NCBI GenBank assembly: GCA_964612085.1
Contig: CAZTCJ010000060.1
Location: 1 to 24,302 of the forward strand
Length of the DNA: 24,302 bases
Origin: CAZTCJ01 sp964612085
Lineage (GTDB): Bacteria; Pseudomonadota; Alphaproteobacteria; JAJFIK01
Reading direction: 5' to 3'
This document shows, piece by piece, positions 13,423 through 23,800 of the stretch (positions are counted from its first letter, which is position 1; every line of letters starts with the position of its first letter). The position numbers were made by a program, and so were the translations under genes. The notes below the pieces were generated by a model that did no database searches, had not been told where the DNA came from, and saw only the letters and a program-made list of their open reading frames with translations.

Positions 13423-16400
13423 GTGTCCGAAGACGACATTCTTGCACGCATTGCACATGGCGCGCGCACCGGAGCCATCGTCAATCTGGCGGTCCCGGCC
13501 GGCGGCGATCCGGCGGCAGCCGTCAGCAACGATATCGAGAACCCGGACGACTGGCAGGGCAGGACGGTTCAGGCCGCCGATCTGCAGGCGGTCATCCTGC
13601 GCGCCGCCCGCGCCGAGACCCCCCACCCCCGCGGCATCCATATTATCGGCCTGAGGGTCGTCGGACCGCTCGACCTTTATAATGTCACCCTGCCCTTTCC
13701 CTTGCGCTTTCAGTCCTGCCGCTTCGAGGACGAGATCCTGATCGGCCATGCCCGCACCGAAACGCTCGAATTCAGCGAATGCTTTTTGAAAGTGCTGATC
13801 GGGCGGCGCGTGCGCATCGGCGGTAATTTCAAGATGCAAGGCTCGATCTGCACCGGGCCGGTCGTGCTCGAAGGGGCCGATATCGCGGGCTGGGCGGATT
13901 TCTGGGGCTCCCACCTTCTGACCGACGGGCCGGACAGGGTGCGCTACAAGGCGCTGCCCGGCCTGCCCAGCCGCCTGCTTGAGACCTATGCGGACGAATA
14001 CGCCCATGCGCTTCTGCTGTCGGTCGCGAAAATCGGCAACGATCTGCGCCTGACCAATGTGCGGGCCTGCGGACCGCTTCTGCTCGACGAGATGCAGGTC
14101 GGCAAGCGGTTCTACCTGGACGACGCCCATGTCGCCGCCTACCAGCCCAAGAAACGCAGTTACGGGCCCGACGCGGACCGCACCTACGCCGTCAAGGCGG
14201 GCGGCCTGCAGGTGCTCGGCAACACCTATTTCAACAACAGCCAGTTCAAGGGCGAGATCCGGCTGACGGGAACCCGCATTGTCGGCTCCATCCGCTTCCT
14301 TGGCACGGTGATCGAAAGCCCCAACAACCGGAGCCTGATGCTCGACCGGGCCATTGTCAGCGGCGACCTGCTGTTCGGCGACCGCAAGCCCTATGAGATC
14401 GGCGACACCAGCGACGATCCGGCCGGCGGCGACCAGCGGCGGCGCTGTAAAATGCAAGGTGCCGTTCGTATGCGGAAGATCAAGATCGAAGGCGATCTTA
14501 ATCTGTCCGACACGGAATTGCGGTCTTTGGGTTATCAGAACGGCTTTGCCCTCAGGGCAACCGGCGCGGAAGTCAATGGCGAGATGATCGCGCTCGGCCT
14601 CAACGCCTATGGCACCGTCGATTTCGCCAATGCGGTGGTGAAACGGAAGATCCGCTTCGTCAATTCCACCTTCCAGAGGGCGGAGCATACGCGCCGTGAG
14701 CTGAACGCCGCTTTTGAAGGCAACCATATCGCCGTCGGCAGCGATTTCGTCCTGACCCGCACCCATTTCGACGGGCCGCTCTATCTGCAGGACGCCAGCC
14801 TTCAAGGCAGCCTGATCTGCGAAGCCTGCCGGTTCGCCGGGTTTCATGCGGAGCGCGATGCCGGACAGAACAGTTTCGATCAGGTCGCCCTGGCGGCGGA
14901 ACGGCTGTCGCTCGGCGCTAATCTGCAGATCACGGATCTGTGGCCGGGCGGGCGCCATACCACGCCGGCGACGGAGCGCAGCCTGTTCCGGGGCGGGTTG
15001 TCGCTTGTGGATGCCAGTATCGAGGGCGCACTGCTCATCCATGGCGGCACCTTCGAAGGCTTGAGCCATGAAGCGGTCGAGGCCAGCCGTTACCGCCTGA
15101 CCTTGAGCCCCGAAGAAGCCATCAACGCCCGCGGCATCACCGTGAACCGGAACATCCGCATTTCCGATCACGCATTCTTCAGCGGGCGCATCAATCTGGA
15201 GGAAGCCTCGGTCGAGGACGAGGTGGTCGTCAAACAGGCCGTGTTGATCAGCCCGGCCGTCGGGGAAAGCCTGCGCCTGGCGCTGGCCAATATCGGCGGC
15301 AGTGTCTTTATCGGACATTATGCCGCCTGTCTCGACACGGTGTTCCTGGACCGGACCATCGCCGATCACGATATCGACTGGCCATGGAACGGCCGGCCCT
15401 TGTCGCTTCTCAGTTGCGGCCAGGTCAATTTAAGCGGCGCCCAGATCGAAGGCTTTCTGCGTCTCCAGTCGGCCCATATCGAGCGTGCGACGCTGGCGCC
15501 CCTGCCCGGCGCGACGCTGGACATGAGCCCGTTTGCCTTGAATGCCTCCATGGCGGAGATCGGCAAGGACGTTTTCGTCCATCTGTCCGACCCAGAACAG
15601 CGGGAGGCCGACGGGCAACGGCTCAACCAGACGGATCCGCGCGAAGACCGCTATCTGGTGACCGTCCGGGGACCGACATCCTTCGAGCAAACCAAGATCA
15701 CGGGCAACCTGTCACTCGACCATATCATTCTGCATGCCCACAGCCCCGGCAGTCACCGGGTCATGGCCGGGCCCGGCCGGGGCTTCGAAGGCTCCGCCCT
15801 GCTCGGCGGCGGCGCGGTCATCCAAAGAAGCGTGTTTTTCGGCCCCCATTTCCGCTCGCTGGGCGAGGTCAATATGGCCCGCGCGATCATCGCGCAAGGG
15901 TTCGTCTCGGAAGGCACCCATGAACGGCTCGCCTCCGCCCACCATCTGACCGGCAGCACCACCGCCAAGGCCTTGGCCTGCCAGGCCATTCATGTGGGCG
16001 TCAGTGTCGAATTGCGCCGACCGTTCAAGGCCCATGGGCCCGTCGATTTCACTCTGGCCGTGGTGGACAGCACATTCCGCTGCCTGGGCGCCTTCATCGG
16101 CGCGCGCAACGAAGTCGCCTTGGAAATGCCGAGCGCCCATATCGGCCGCAAGCTGATCCTCGACCCTCACGCCCGCATCGACGGCGATGTGGATCTGACC
16201 GGTGCGCAGGTCGATCACGATGCGGAGTTCTGGCGGCAGAATTTCGAATGGACGCCTGCTTTGGTGCGGGATGCCTCCGGCGACCTGCGGCCGCGCCGCA
16301 TGGTCGCGCGCCGCTTGAAGGTCGTCGGCACCCTGTTTTGCGGCGTCACCACCGAGCGCATGCCCAATGGCGCCAATGGCAACGGCGAGACGATCGAAAG

Positions 16401-17334
16401 CGGCGATCCGGGTCCTTACGAGCTCGATCTGACGGATGCCGATGTGGGCACGCTGCGGGACGATCCGGGCTCCTGGCCGGAGCCTGGCCATCTGATCCTC
16501 AACGGCTTCACCTATGACAGGCTGGGCGAAGGCGCGCCGGCCGACGCGGACACCCGTTATGACTGGCTGCTGCGCCAGCCGCCCGCGCAGCTCTCCGACC
16601 AGTTCAATCCCCATGCCTTCGACCAATTGGCCCAGGTGCTGCGCGGCCAGGGGCGCTCCGACGAGGCCGAGTCCATTGATGTGCGCAAGCGCGCGCTGCG
16701 GCGCAAGCATGAGCGTAATTTGTTCTTCGTCATCATGGACCGGATCCAGGGCATCACCATGCGCTACGGCTATCAGCCCTGGCGCGCCATTATCGGCTCC
16801 CTGCTGTTCACGGTTGCGGGCTGGCTGATCTTCGAGTTCGCCCATAATGAGATCCATCCGGAGGATATCAACGGGCCGGATCCGCAAACCTATCGCCGCT
16901 GCATGGCGCCGGCCGATCCGGAATATTATTTCACGCGCACCCGCCTCATGCCGCCCGCGCCGAACGGTGAAAGCAGGGCCACTCTGCCCCCTGACTTTCC
17001 GCGCTTCGACGCTCTGCACTTCTCGCTCGACCTGATCGTGCCGATCGTCGACTTGCGCCAGGCCCGCTACTGGATCGCCTCGAGCCACGACTATTGCCGG
17101 GGCATGGCCGTCTATTTCATCCGCGATCCGGAAACCGAAATGATGGATCCGTACAAGGACAGAGTGCTCTTCAAAGTGCCGCTCTCGGACTATCACGCGG
17201 TCTGGGGCCGGAAAGTCGTGTTCTGGTACAAGGTCTATCAGTCCTTGCACATCGTGCTCGGCTGGTTTTTCACCACCCTGTTCGCCGCTCTGATCACCGG
17301 CCTAGTCCGTCCCAAATCCAATAATGGCTGGTGA
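13423..17334 (+). CDS. Giant beta-helix-like repeat protein with C-terminal membrane domain
   Basis: This 1303-residue protein has no obvious signal peptide. From about 50 to 1020 it consists of degenerate short repeats of alternating hydrophobic residues with Gly and Asp/Asn turns (types such as VxGxLxLxxxxF and IGGNFKMQGS). They suggest a very long right-handed beta-helix of the pentapeptide/bactofilin-like kind. Then comes a helical module, LNGFTYDRL (about 1026), RYDWLL and HAFDQLAQVLRGQGRSDEA followed by a basic helix (about 1080-1100). I recall this module from uncharacterised bacterial proteins sometimes labelled membrane-associated oxidoreductase; no redox motif is visible. TM segments lie at about 1123-1143 and 1275-1296, the last resembling the closing helix of ion-channel-like tails. 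The start is GTG 13423. Function is unknown. It is followed by a thioesterase gene and a convergent KAP NTPase. Confidence 0.75.
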   Translation: MSEDDILARIAHGARTGAIVNLAVPAGGDPAAAVSNDIENPDDWQGRTVQAADLQAVILRAARAETPHPRGIHIIGLRVVGPLDLYNVTLPFPLRFQSCRFEDEILIGHARTETLEFSECFLKVLIGRRVRIGGNFKMQGSICTGPVVLEGADIAGWADFWGSHLLTDGPDRVRYKALPGLPSRLLETYADEYAHALLLSVAKIGNDLRLTNVRACGPLLLDEMQVGKRFYLDDAHVAAYQPKKRSYGPDADRTYAVKAGGLQVLGNTYFNNSQFKGEIRLTGTRIVGSIRFLGTVIESPNNRSLMLDRAIVSGDLLFGDRKPYEIGDTSDDPAGGDQRRRCKMQGAVRMRKIKIEGDLNLSDTELRSLGYQNGFALRATGAEVNGEMIALGLNAYGTVDFANAVVKRKIRFVNSTFQRAEHTRRELNAAFEGNHIAVGSDFVLTRTHFDGPLYLQDASLQGSLICEACRFAGFHAERDAGQNSFDQVALAAERLSLGANLQITDLWPGGRHTTPATERSLFRGGLSLVDASIEGALLIHGGTFEGLSHEAVEASRYRLTLSPEEAINARGITVNRNIRISDHAFFSGRINLEEASVEDEVVVKQAVLISPAVGESLRLALANIGGSVFIGHYAACLDTVFLDRTIADHDIDWPWNGRPLSLLSCGQVNLSGAQIEGFLRLQSAHIERATLAPLPGATLDMSPFALNASMAEIGKDVFVHLSDPEQREADGQRLNQTDPREDRYLVTVRGPTSFEQTKITGNLSLDHIILHAHSPGSHRVMAGPGRGFEGSALLGGGAVIQRSVFFGPHFRSLGEVNMARAIIAQGFVSEGTHERLASAHHLTGSTTAKALACQAIHVGVSVELRRPFKAHGPVDFTLAVVDSTFRCLGAFIGARNEVALEMPSAHIGRKLILDPHARIDGDVDLTGAQVDHDAEFWRQNFEWTPALVRDASGDLRPRRMVARRLKVVGTLFCGVTTERMPNGANGNGETIESGDPGPYELDLTDADVGTLRDDPGSWPEPGHLILNGFTYDRLGEGAPADADTRYDWLLRQPPAQLSDQFNPHAFDQLAQVLRGQGRSDEAESIDVRKRALRRKHERNLFFVIMDRIQGITMRYGYQPWRAIIGSLLFTVAGWLIFEFAHNEIHPEDINGPDPQTYRRCMAPADPEYYFTRTRLMPPAPNGESRATLPPDFPRFDALHFSLDLIVPIVDLRQARYWIASSHDYCRGMAVYFIRDPETEMMDPYKDRVLFKVPLSDYHAVWGRKVVFWYKVYQSLHIVLGWFFTTLFAALITGLVRPKSNNGW

Positions 17335-17351
17335 GGCTGGTCCGCGCCCGC

Positions 17352-17380
17352 TTGACCGGCCGGCGCGGCCACTGTATGTG
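17352..17380 (+). promoter_or_regulatory. Possible sigma70-type promoter for the thioesterase gene
   Basis: TTGACC (17352-17357) and TATGTG (17375-17380) are separated by 17 bases. They lie 38 bases upstream of the thioesterase ATG, in the 84-base gap after the giant protein gene. This suggests the thioesterase can be expressed independently. Confidence 0.4.
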
Positions 17381-17418
17381 TAATTGCACTCTTTAAACCG
17401 GCAAGACGGTCCGTCCCC

Positions 17419-17844
17419 ATGAGCAGACCCTTGATCACACCAACGCAATTCAACGAACGCGGCCGGTCCCTGTTGCCGGGCACGCTGGGGATCGAGGTCA
17501 CCCATGCGCAAGCGGACCGGCTCGAAGCGCGCCTGACGGTCGGCGAGCGGCATATGGCGCCCAATGGTTTTCTGCATGGGGGCACGGTCGTCGCCCTGGC
17601 CGATACCTGCTGCGGTTATGCGACCGTCAATGCCCTTCCCGAAGGCGCCGTGGGGTTCACCACGATCGAACTGAAAACGAATTATCTGGGTACGGCGCTC
17701 GAAGGCGTGGTCCTGTGCGCCGCGACGCCCGTTCACCTGGGCCGCACGACGCAAGTCTGGGACGCGCTCGTCAGCCATGAGGATACGGGCAAGACGCTCG
17801 CCACGTTCCGCTGCACCCAGATGGTCCTCTATCCCAAAGCGTAA
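17419..17844 (+). CDS. PaaI-family hotdog thioesterase
   Basis: This 141-residue single hotdog-fold protein has the PaaI/YbgC-like active region N49-G-F-L-H53-G-G and downstream D62 (LADTCCG), the usual helix residues of the family. FTTIELKTNYLG forms a central strand typical of these enzymes. It probably hydrolyses acyl-CoA or aryl-CoA thioesters in the cytosol as a tetramer. The specific substrate is not evident and no phenylacetate genes are nearby. It lies between the giant beta-helix gene (same strand) and the KAP NTPase (convergent), whose stop codon begins only 12 bases further on. Confidence 0.9.
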   Translation: MSRPLITPTQFNERGRSLLPGTLGIEVTHAQADRLEARLTVGERHMAPNGFLHGGTVVALADTCCGYATVNALPEGAVGFTTIELKTNYLGTALEGVVLCAATPVHLGRTTQVWDALVSHEDTGKTLATFRCTQMVLYPKA

Positions 17845-17855
17845 GGCCCGGGACC

Positions 17856-20615
17856 TCACCCTCCGGCAGGGGCCGCGGGCTTGCCGGAGGTGGCCTGCCA
17901 CATCTTCTGCATATAGGTCACGAGCTGGGCATTGCCGAGTACACGGGTCCGAATCTTGTCGTCCGCCGGTCCGTCCGGCGCGAACAGCAGATTGACGATC
18001 CGCATGCCGACAGGCGTCGGGCCGCTGACGAACTCCTTCTGCAAGGCGCTCTGCCAGCTTGTGTCCCAGACATCCATATCGATCAGCAGCAGGATCGGAT
18101 CCAGACACAACACGCTCGGCAGGAACGTGCCTTTGATATTGGCGGTGCGCGCCTGCATGGCGTATTGGAACGCCAGATTGCGGACTTCCTCTTCCTTTAG
18201 GCGCATGGGCGGGGCCGCATCGGCGGCGGCCTCCCGGCCCGCGCCGCGCGAGGCCTGCCAGCAGGGCCGCAGCAGGGCCGCCGACAAGTTCCATTCATGG
18301 CCCGTGACATAGGCTGCCAGGATCTGGCCGCCATGGAAGCCCGCCGCCGCGTTGGTCCGCCGCGCGAACAGATCCGCCAGCGTGGTCACGACGCTGCTGG
18401 CCTCGGTGATAGGCCGGGTCCAATTGGCCTGCCAGGAGCGCAGCACCGGCAGCACGCCGGACCAGAACTCGCCGTCTTCCACCTCCGTGGCCGACAGATA
18501 AAGCTCGCTCAGGATACCGAGGAAACGGGCATGATCGCCCTTGGCCACATGGGCCGCGAGCATATCGGCCAGATCGCCCGGCTCCCGCGCCAAGAGAGTG
18601 CTGATCGTCTGGCGCAAGGGATCCTCCGCCGGCGGCGCTTTCGCTGCGGGCGGTTGCTGCTGCACCTGAGGCTCAAGAGGCTCCTGCGGTTGAGCTTGCG
18701 GCTTGGGCCGTTGACGCTGACCGGCGGGCCGGGCCGTCCGCTGCACCCGGGGGAAAGGTTCCGCAGGCGGTTCGACGGCGGCTTTTTTCGGCGCGGGCGG
18801 CTCAGATACAGGGTCTTCGGGTACAGACGGTTCTGGTGCGACTGGCGCAGCGGCCGGCGGTGCGGGCGCGGGTTCGGGCTGTCGCGGAGCAACGGGCTCC
18901 TGAAACATCGGGTCCGGCGACAGCATGGGATCTTCCGCGAACGGTCCTGGACCGCCGATGGGCTCGGGGTTTTGCGCGGGCGCCTGGGGCGCGGGTGCCT
19001 CTTGCGGAACCGGCACGGGCTCAGGCTCGGATTCCAGGAGTTGCCGCGCGGTCAGTTCCGGATCGTCCTCGCCAGACAGCCGCTGTTCCATCTGCGCCCA
19101 ATCGGCCATGTCATCGGCCGGACCGGCCTGCTCCATATCCACATGCGGATGGTCCTCCGCGAAAGGATCGTCCGCCAGGACATCGTCCTCCGGCCAATCT
19201 TCATAGGTCTCGGCCGTGCCATGGATCCCTTCGCCATGGGCGGACGCGCCGAAGCGCAGAACCGCCATCAGCGGGCGCTCGAAGCAGATCCGGTTCTGGG
19301 CGATGGGCGATCCGTCAGGCTCCTGCATTTTCCTGGGAAACAGGAAGTGGAACACGGCCCGCGCGGACGGCGCGGCTTCTTCCAGACTCGAATAATCCGC
19401 CTCGCGGGTCTCGCCCGCTTCGGCCACGCCATTGGCGATGGCCAGCGCCGTTTCCCAACTGTCGCCCCGCGCGCCGTCCTGTCCGGCATCGAGCGCATAG
19501 TCTTCCGGCCAGGCGCGCACGGCCGCCGCGAGGTCGGGCGCTTTGGTCATCAAGGCGCAGAAAGCGGTGACATCGGTCAGATCGACCTCGCCCGCCAGCA
19601 TGGGCACCATGGCGCGCACCTGGCCCGCCACCCGTTTCACATCGCGCGGCGTCACCAGAAGGGCGCCGGGCAACAACCCATCCATCAGTTGACGGAACCG
19701 GGGATGATCCGGATCGGGCGCCTGATCGCCAAGGGCCGCGAAAATAGGCTCGAATTCAGTCCGGACAATGACGGCCAGTTCCTCGCGCGTGAGCTTCGGC
19801 AATGCCGCCTGGAACTGAACGATTTTCTCCAGATAGGCCCGGCCGCGTTCTGTCTCTTGACCCGCAGGCGCAGTGCGGCCCAGCGCTTCGACCATGCGCG
19901 CCTCGTCATAGGCGAGCGCATAGGAGATATGATCGAAATCGGCGATCGCCCGGACGATCTGGGTCACCACGCGGATATCCGCATCCTCGAGGCGGTCCAC
20001 CTCGTCGATCAGCACAATGATCGGCTGGTCGATCTTGGCCAGCGCCTTGGCGAGCGCCCGGCGGCGTTCGTGCAAGGTGCCCCGCAGGCCGCCCCGCGCC
20101 CGTGCGCCGAGGCTTTCGCGCACGGCAGGATCTTCCGCCTCAGGACTAAAGCTCCCGCCATGACCGCCGGTCAGATGGGCGAGATAATCCATCACCAGTT
20201 CGGTGACCCGGTCGCTTTTCGCGGCAAAAGACAGGCTGGAGAGAAAATCGGTGATGAGCGCGTCCCGCCCCGAGACGAGCCAGGGGTCGAAGCGGATCAC
20301 GATGGGACGCGGCCGGCGCTCGCGCAGGCGCTCTTCCAGGAGATTGAGGACCGAGCTTTTGCCCCCGCCCCATGGCCCGGTGACGCCGATCACGACGCCG
20401 CGGGCCTGCAGGCCATCGGGCGCGATCAGGCCGGTTTCCAGCCAGGCGACGAAATCCTCGCGCCCCAAAAGATCCTGATCCCGTGAGCGGATCGGCCGTT
20501 CGGCCGTGTCGGCGCTGAAGGTTTGAAAATCGGGCCCGTTGGTCTCTTCAAAACGCGCTTCGGCATGGGTCCGGGCCTTACGCGGCTCTTGCTGGGTCGG
20601 CTGGGAAGAACGCAT
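17856..20615 (-). CDS. KAP-family P-loop NTPase with long Pro-rich linker
   Basis: This is a 919-residue protein. The N-terminal NTPase domain has Walker A GPWGGGKSS (about 80-88), the family-typical RFDPW strand (about 108-112) and Walker B IIVLIDEVDRL (about 199-209), followed by ALAYDEARMVEAL. These are hallmarks of KAP P-loop NTPases (Kidins220/ARMS-PifA group). Many KAP proteins carry TM helices between Walker A and B; I see none, so this member looks soluble. Around 530-690 lies a low-complexity Pro/Glu/Ala linker, then a helical C-terminal domain of unknown type (about 700-919). ATG 20615 is used; the frame extends to 20717 but the upstream part has no family sequence. Some KAP proteins act in phage exclusion (PifA) or organise membrane complexes; the role here is unknown. 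Confidence 0.85.
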   Translation of the reverse strand: MRSSQPTQQEPRKARTHAEARFEETNGPDFQTFSADTAERPIRSRDQDLLGREDFVAWLETGLIAPDGLQARGVVIGVTGPWGGGKSSVLNLLEERLRERRPRPIVIRFDPWLVSGRDALITDFLSSLSFAAKSDRVTELVMDYLAHLTGGHGGSFSPEAEDPAVRESLGARARGGLRGTLHERRRALAKALAKIDQPIIVLIDEVDRLEDADIRVVTQIVRAIADFDHISYALAYDEARMVEALGRTAPAGQETERGRAYLEKIVQFQAALPKLTREELAVIVRTEFEPIFAALGDQAPDPDHPRFRQLMDGLLPGALLVTPRDVKRVAGQVRAMVPMLAGEVDLTDVTAFCALMTKAPDLAAAVRAWPEDYALDAGQDGARGDSWETALAIANGVAEAGETREADYSSLEEAAPSARAVFHFLFPRKMQEPDGSPIAQNRICFERPLMAVLRFGASAHGEGIHGTAETYEDWPEDDVLADDPFAEDHPHVDMEQAGPADDMADWAQMEQRLSGEDDPELTARQLLESEPEPVPVPQEAPAPQAPAQNPEPIGGPGPFAEDPMLSPDPMFQEPVAPRQPEPAPAPPAAAPVAPEPSVPEDPVSEPPAPKKAAVEPPAEPFPRVQRTARPAGQRQRPKPQAQPQEPLEPQVQQQPPAAKAPPAEDPLRQTISTLLAREPGDLADMLAAHVAKGDHARFLGILSELYLSATEVEDGEFWSGVLPVLRSWQANWTRPITEASSVVTTLADLFARRTNAAAGFHGGQILAAYVTGHEWNLSAALLRPCWQASRGAGREAAADAAPPMRLKEEEVRNLAFQYAMQARTANIKGTFLPSVLCLDPILLLIDMDVWDTSWQSALQKEFVSGPTPVGMRIVNLLFAPDGPADDKIRTRVLGNAQLVTYMQKMWQATSGKPAAPAGG

Positions 20616-20819
20616 GACTGCCACCGTGGTCGGAATCGATGGAATACAAGGGTCAGCAGCGCGGGAAACGCTGTTTGGTCCGGACCGTGCGCCTGAACTG
20701 TGACGATGCCATGTCACGCGGCGACAGGCGACAGGGACCGGCTCACGGCTGAACTCAAGACGCCAAGCTCAACCGTTTCGCGGGTAAGTGCAAGGGCAAG
20801 ACCGGAAAAACAGCCCCGC

Positions 20820-23800
20820 TTAAATCCAGACCTCCCCGGCGCTGCCGGTATCGAGATCCAGGAACCGGGACGGACCGGAAAAGACGTCCAGCTCGCGCTC
20901 GACGCCTGCGAACGGCTCCGGGGCCTGGGTGGTCACCGCAGGAGGGGCGATCACCGCAAGGGGCGAGGGCCCGGCATCGAACGCCGTCACAGGCTCGGAC
21001 GCCGCGACCGCCACGGCAGCGGCTGCCGCTTCCATGGCGATGAACTCATCGGTCCAGACGGTGCCGTCGGCGAAGCGGACCTCCTCGATGGTCAGGAAAC
21101 CCGACGCTTCGAAGTGGCGTTCCGCTGTCACTTGATCTTCAACCCCTGGCCCGAAGGTCAAGATCAGATCGGTATTCGCGGATCCGCCTTGGGCGATGGT
21201 CACGCCATCGGGCGTGATGCCGGCATCGAACACGATGGCATCGATCTCATCTTGCGCGATGGAAAAGTCCCGAATGAAGTTATCACTGTTACCGAACCCG
21301 GTGGGATAAAGATCGCCGCCCGAGCCGCCCTGCAGGCGATCCGTACCCGGACCGCCGGTCAACGTATCGGCCCCCGACCCACCGTCGAGAAAATCATTAC
21401 CGGCGCCACCGAACAGGGCGTCGTCGCCGTTGCCGCTGAACAGCGTGTCTGTGCCGGCACCGCCGAACAGGGCGTCGTCACCGTCGCTGCCCACAAGAAA
21501 ATCATTACCGGGACCGGTAAAAATCCTGTCGTCGCCGCCGAGCCCGTTTATGAAATCATTGACCTCCGTCCCGGCCAGCACGTCCGGACCATTGGTCGCC
21601 GAATCGCTCGTCCCGAACAGTTGCACCGATGCCGTGGCCGTGGCGCTGCCGCCCTGGCCGTCGCTGACCGCATAGGTAAAGCTGTCCGTGGCCGTATCGC
21701 CACTTTGGAGATCGTCGAAGGCCGTATCCGGATCATACGAGAACGACCCGTCTTCCTGGACCGTCAGCCGGGCGCCGGAGGGCAGGGTAATGGTGCCGCC
21801 GACGGCCCCCGCATTTCCGTTCACCGCCGAGACACTCAAGAAGCCGCCGTCGGGATCGAGATCGGGACCGGAGCCGTTGTTCAACAGCAGATTACCATCC
21901 GTCGCAAAATCGGCAACGGCCTCGAACAGATCGTCCTGCACCACCGGCGGCAGATTACCGCCCGACCCCGTGCCCGAGCCCGTCACGATAATGGCGACCG
22001 TCGCATCCGTGCTGAGCGCCCCATCGGACACCGTGTAGGTGAAGATCTCCGTGACGCTTTCCCCGTCATTGAGGTCGTCGAACGCGCCGTTCGGATCGTA
22101 GCGGAACAGGCCCAGCGACGAGACGCCAAGCTCCGCGCCGGAAGTCAACGTCACCGTACGGTCGATATTGGCGACATCGCCATTGACGGCCGTCACGATC
22201 AACGGGTCGCCATCGGGGTCGATATCCTGACCCGCTCCATTGTCCGCATAAAGATCGCCGATGAGTGTCGCACCTTCATCCGTGGAGAAGGCGTCGTCCT
22301 GGGCGATGGGAACAGTGTTGTCGCTGGTGCCCGCGTCGAACGAGAAGGCCGCCCAGGCCGTGCCCCAGAGCCCGTTCTCACCGTCCGTCACCGGACTGCC
22401 GGGGACTTGCGCATATTCGTTGTAGACCCAGAAGGTGGTGTCATCTTCTGGATCGACCACCGTGCCGGAATAATCGCCCCAGCGATTGCGGTCGCCGCCG
22501 AAGGTCCGGATGTAAGGCCCCTCACCTTCCCGCACGATCAGGGACTCGCTGATGGTGCCCGCCGGATCGTCCGCAAACCGGTATGCGAAATACGCGCCGC
22601 CGAAGGTGGTGGGCGAAGAGGCGGAAAAGCCGATGCCGATCGTGCCCTCGTCATTGACCGCGATGCTCGGGAAATAGACGAAGGTCCCCGGCGCGATGTC
22701 GTCGCCGCCGATCGTGCCCTGGTCGATCAGGGTCGCCGGGCCGGTGATATCGATCGTCGCCCAGTGCGCGGCCGTCTCGCCCGCTTCCGGACCGGTTTCG
22801 GGCTGGGAGGTGAACACCGTATACAGAATACCGTCCTGCACCACCGCATTGAGTGCGCGGGTGTCGTTGGTCTCAATGAGATCGGTGGTGCCCGCCTGGG
22901 GCGCGTTGGACAGGGCCGGCACGCTGACATCGCCCAGGGAAATGAACTCGGTCTGGAACGCGCCGGTCAAGGTCTCGTCGATCCGGTCGATCTGCAGGAA
23001 ATCCTCACCTTCGAAAATCAGCGTGCTGACGAGGAAAGTCTCATCGTCGCCCCCCTCATCGAGAACCGTGGCGGGTTGAGTCGTGCCTTGAATGCGGGTG
23101 CCGTTGGGATCGAGGGCGTTCGAAACATCGAGGGTTCCGCCGTCATAAAAGCCGTCCGTGCCGATCCCCTTGTCGAGGATCCAGAACCGGGCATCCAGGA
23201 AATTGGTCGCTTCCGGATCACCGGTGGATGTCTGCTCGAATTCGAAAATATTGTTGGTGATGAAGACCGAGTCTTCGGTCACGCCGATCCCCGGATAATC
23301 CGACCAGCCTTCCGTGCCGCCAATGGTCGCCGCCCCGTCGAAGAACGCATTGAACCAGACGCCATTGGGATCGCCGTCGTCGGACACCGAAACATGCACG
23401 CGGCTGGCATTGTCGAGAGACGTATTTGTATCCCGACCCGAGAAGCTCAGGACCACGACGATGAAACGGTCCGCGAACGGATCGTAAATCACTTTGGGGT
23501 CGAAGAAATTCCGGCTCTCGGGCCCCGTCAGTTCCTGGCCGGGGAAGAAGCTTTCCAGGCTCTGGGAATTCTGCAGCACGCCATCCTTCGTGTACCACTC
23601 GATCGAGCGGTTCACCACATTCACCAGATGGCTGTCGCTGACCGCCCCGATGGGATCGGGCGGGATGCTCAGAAAGCCCGTATTGGACCCGTTCTGATTG
23701 AAGTCGATGGCATCAAACGCCACCGTGCGCGTCGCATCCTGGCTGGCCTCGGGGAAGAGGAACTGGGCGGGCGCCGATAGGTCCGGTGCATGGGCATCGC

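Noticed and set aside
13252..15369. 705-residue minus-strand open frame across ald end and the giant gene
   Set aside because: It is a shadow of two well-supported plus-strand genes and has an Arg/Gly/His-rich, non-family composition.
18297..20486. 729-residue open frame antisense to the KAP NTPase
   Set aside because: The Walker motifs and family sequence lie on the minus strand. The antisense product is Arg/Gly-rich with no motif.
20700..23780. 1026-residue open frame antisense to the RTX gene
   Set aside because: The true gene on the minus strand has clear domains. The antisense frame is open only because high-GC, codon-biased DNA lacks stops, and it shows no recognisable protein features.
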